IMG/VR virus record: IMGVR_UViG_3300046692_000605
Coordinates: 1-45,548 of that record
Direction: 5' to 3' (one strand)
Length of the DNA stretch: 45,548 nt
Origin: a virus
This document shows positions 45,159 through 45,548 of this stretch, piece by piece. The stretch's first letter is position 1. Every line of letters begins with the position of its first letter. The position numbers were made by a program, and so were the translations under genes. The notes under the pieces were generated by a model, which had not been told where the DNA came from, ran no database searches, and was given only the letters and a program-made list of their open reading frames with translations.

Positions 45159-45548
45159 TCAGTTGCTCACTTTTCTTTCGGCAACGGTCGGTATCGTCTT
45201 CCGCACCTTCTCGATCACCCGCCGATGCTTGTCCTCTGCCTCGGACCAAGTCAGGGAGTCGAAGGTCTTGTCCAGGCCGCCGCGCTTGACCACGGTCCGG
45301 AATACGGGCGGGTCGTCATTCCTGAGGCTGGCCCAGCCGGAGAAGTAGGTCCAGACCTCCACGCCGAACTCGCCCAGCATGTCCCTGATCTGCCAGCCCT
45401 TGCCTTCGAAGCTCGCCCAGCGCGCGTGCACGCCGTAGTCATAGACGCGCACGGGCACGCCCGAATCGTCCAGGATGTAGGAGCGGTCGTAGTCGGGGTC
45501 GATGGGGCAGGGCTCGTAGCCGCCAGCCGGTGCGGGCGGCCTGGGCAT
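45159..45548 (-). CDS. Hypothetical protein at the right end (129 aa, start at window edge)
   Basis: 129 residues if the ATG at the very last bases is the start; the frame could continue outside. The beginning is Pro-rich, then YDRSYILDDSGVPVRVYDYG, KGWQIRDMLGEFGVEVWTYF and DSLTWSEAEDKHRRVIEKVR. No family recognised. Whether it is phage or host cannot be settled here, since attR was not identified. Confidence 0.65.
   Translation of the reverse strand: MPRPPAPAGGYEPCPIDPDYDRSYILDDSGVPVRVYDYGVHARWASFEGKGWQIRDMLGEFGVEVWTYFSGWASLRNDDPPVFRTVVKRGGLDKTFDSLTWSEAEDKHRRVIEKVRKTIPTVAERKVSN

Noticed and set aside
1-45548. CRISPR arrays, tRNA or rRNA genes, insertion sequences
   Set aside because: No regularly spaced direct-repeat array, no cloverleaf-like candidate with a typical TTCGANNC arm in context, no rRNA-like stretch and no transposase were seen by reading; small RNAs cannot be excluded without computation.
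1-45548. attL/attR core
   Set aside because: The integrase begins at base 1 and the right edge cuts at a start codon, so the two boundaries cannot be compared within this window.

Overview
The window reads as a complete, integrated-order, temperate siphophage genome (prophage) of about 45.5 kb. The coding sequence is GC-rich throughout, translation starts use GGAG-type ribosome sites, and many proteins belong to types common in phages of Burkholderiales (Burkholderia, Ralstonia, Cupriavidus and relatives); the host order is an inference from style and is not proven here. No rRNA, tRNA or CRISPR array was seen. The integrase begins at base 1, so attL and the integrase promoter lie outside the window, and no att core could be recognised.

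Layout. (1) 1-4287: integrase, a small AlpA/Xis-like protein, a J-domain protein, then a mosaic of short genes of alternating strand around an N4/N6-type DNA methyltransferase. (2) 4290-11297: a long leftward early operon with mostly overlapping start/stop codons. From its promoter it carries four micro membrane proteins, an HNH endonuclease, RecT, a PD-(D/E)XK exonuclease, two accessory proteins, and at its far end a C5 cytosine methyltransferase with five internal repeats. (3) 11316-13114: the immunity region. A LexA/CI-type repressor with two helix-turn-helix domains is followed in the same transcript by a lipoprotein and a terminator. It is flanked on both sides by sets of three 17-bp operator-like sites (ACC-N5-GGT core), in an arrangement like lambda OL and OR. 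(4) 13121-19839: rightward early operon with a Cro-like protein, regulators, a DUF1376 replication protein carrying an iteron-like cluster, DnaB helicase, RuvC-like resolvase, NinB, zinc-binding micro-proteins and a possible late antiterminator. (5) 19861-20268: a candidate late promoter with an immediate terminator. (6) 20466-34769: HNH, candidate cos site, terminase, portal, protease and capsid (HK97 type), connectors, tail tube, frameshifted tail chaperone, tape measure and tail-tip genes. (7) 34782-41696: J-like tail tip, collar fibre, fibre chaperone, and a glycine-rich/21-residue-repeat protein. (8) 41734-44008: lysis cassette with GH19 endolysin, holin-like membrane proteins and apparently two spanin pairs. 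(9) 44011-45548: short accessory genes of mixed strand, one with its own terminator.

How it works together (inference from lambdoid logic). The repressor would hold both early promoters closed in the lysogen while co-expressing the lipoprotein. On induction the leftward operon would supply recombination and DNA modification, and the rightward operon would supply replication and the late regulator. The late operon contains several intrinsic terminators, including one inside a coding sequence, which fits processive antitermination from the late promoter. The most notable signals are the six-site operator system, the five-repeat methyltransferase, the repressor-linked lipoprotein, the origin-like cluster in the DUF1376 gene, the candidate cos, the double spanin set and the repeat-rich tail protein.
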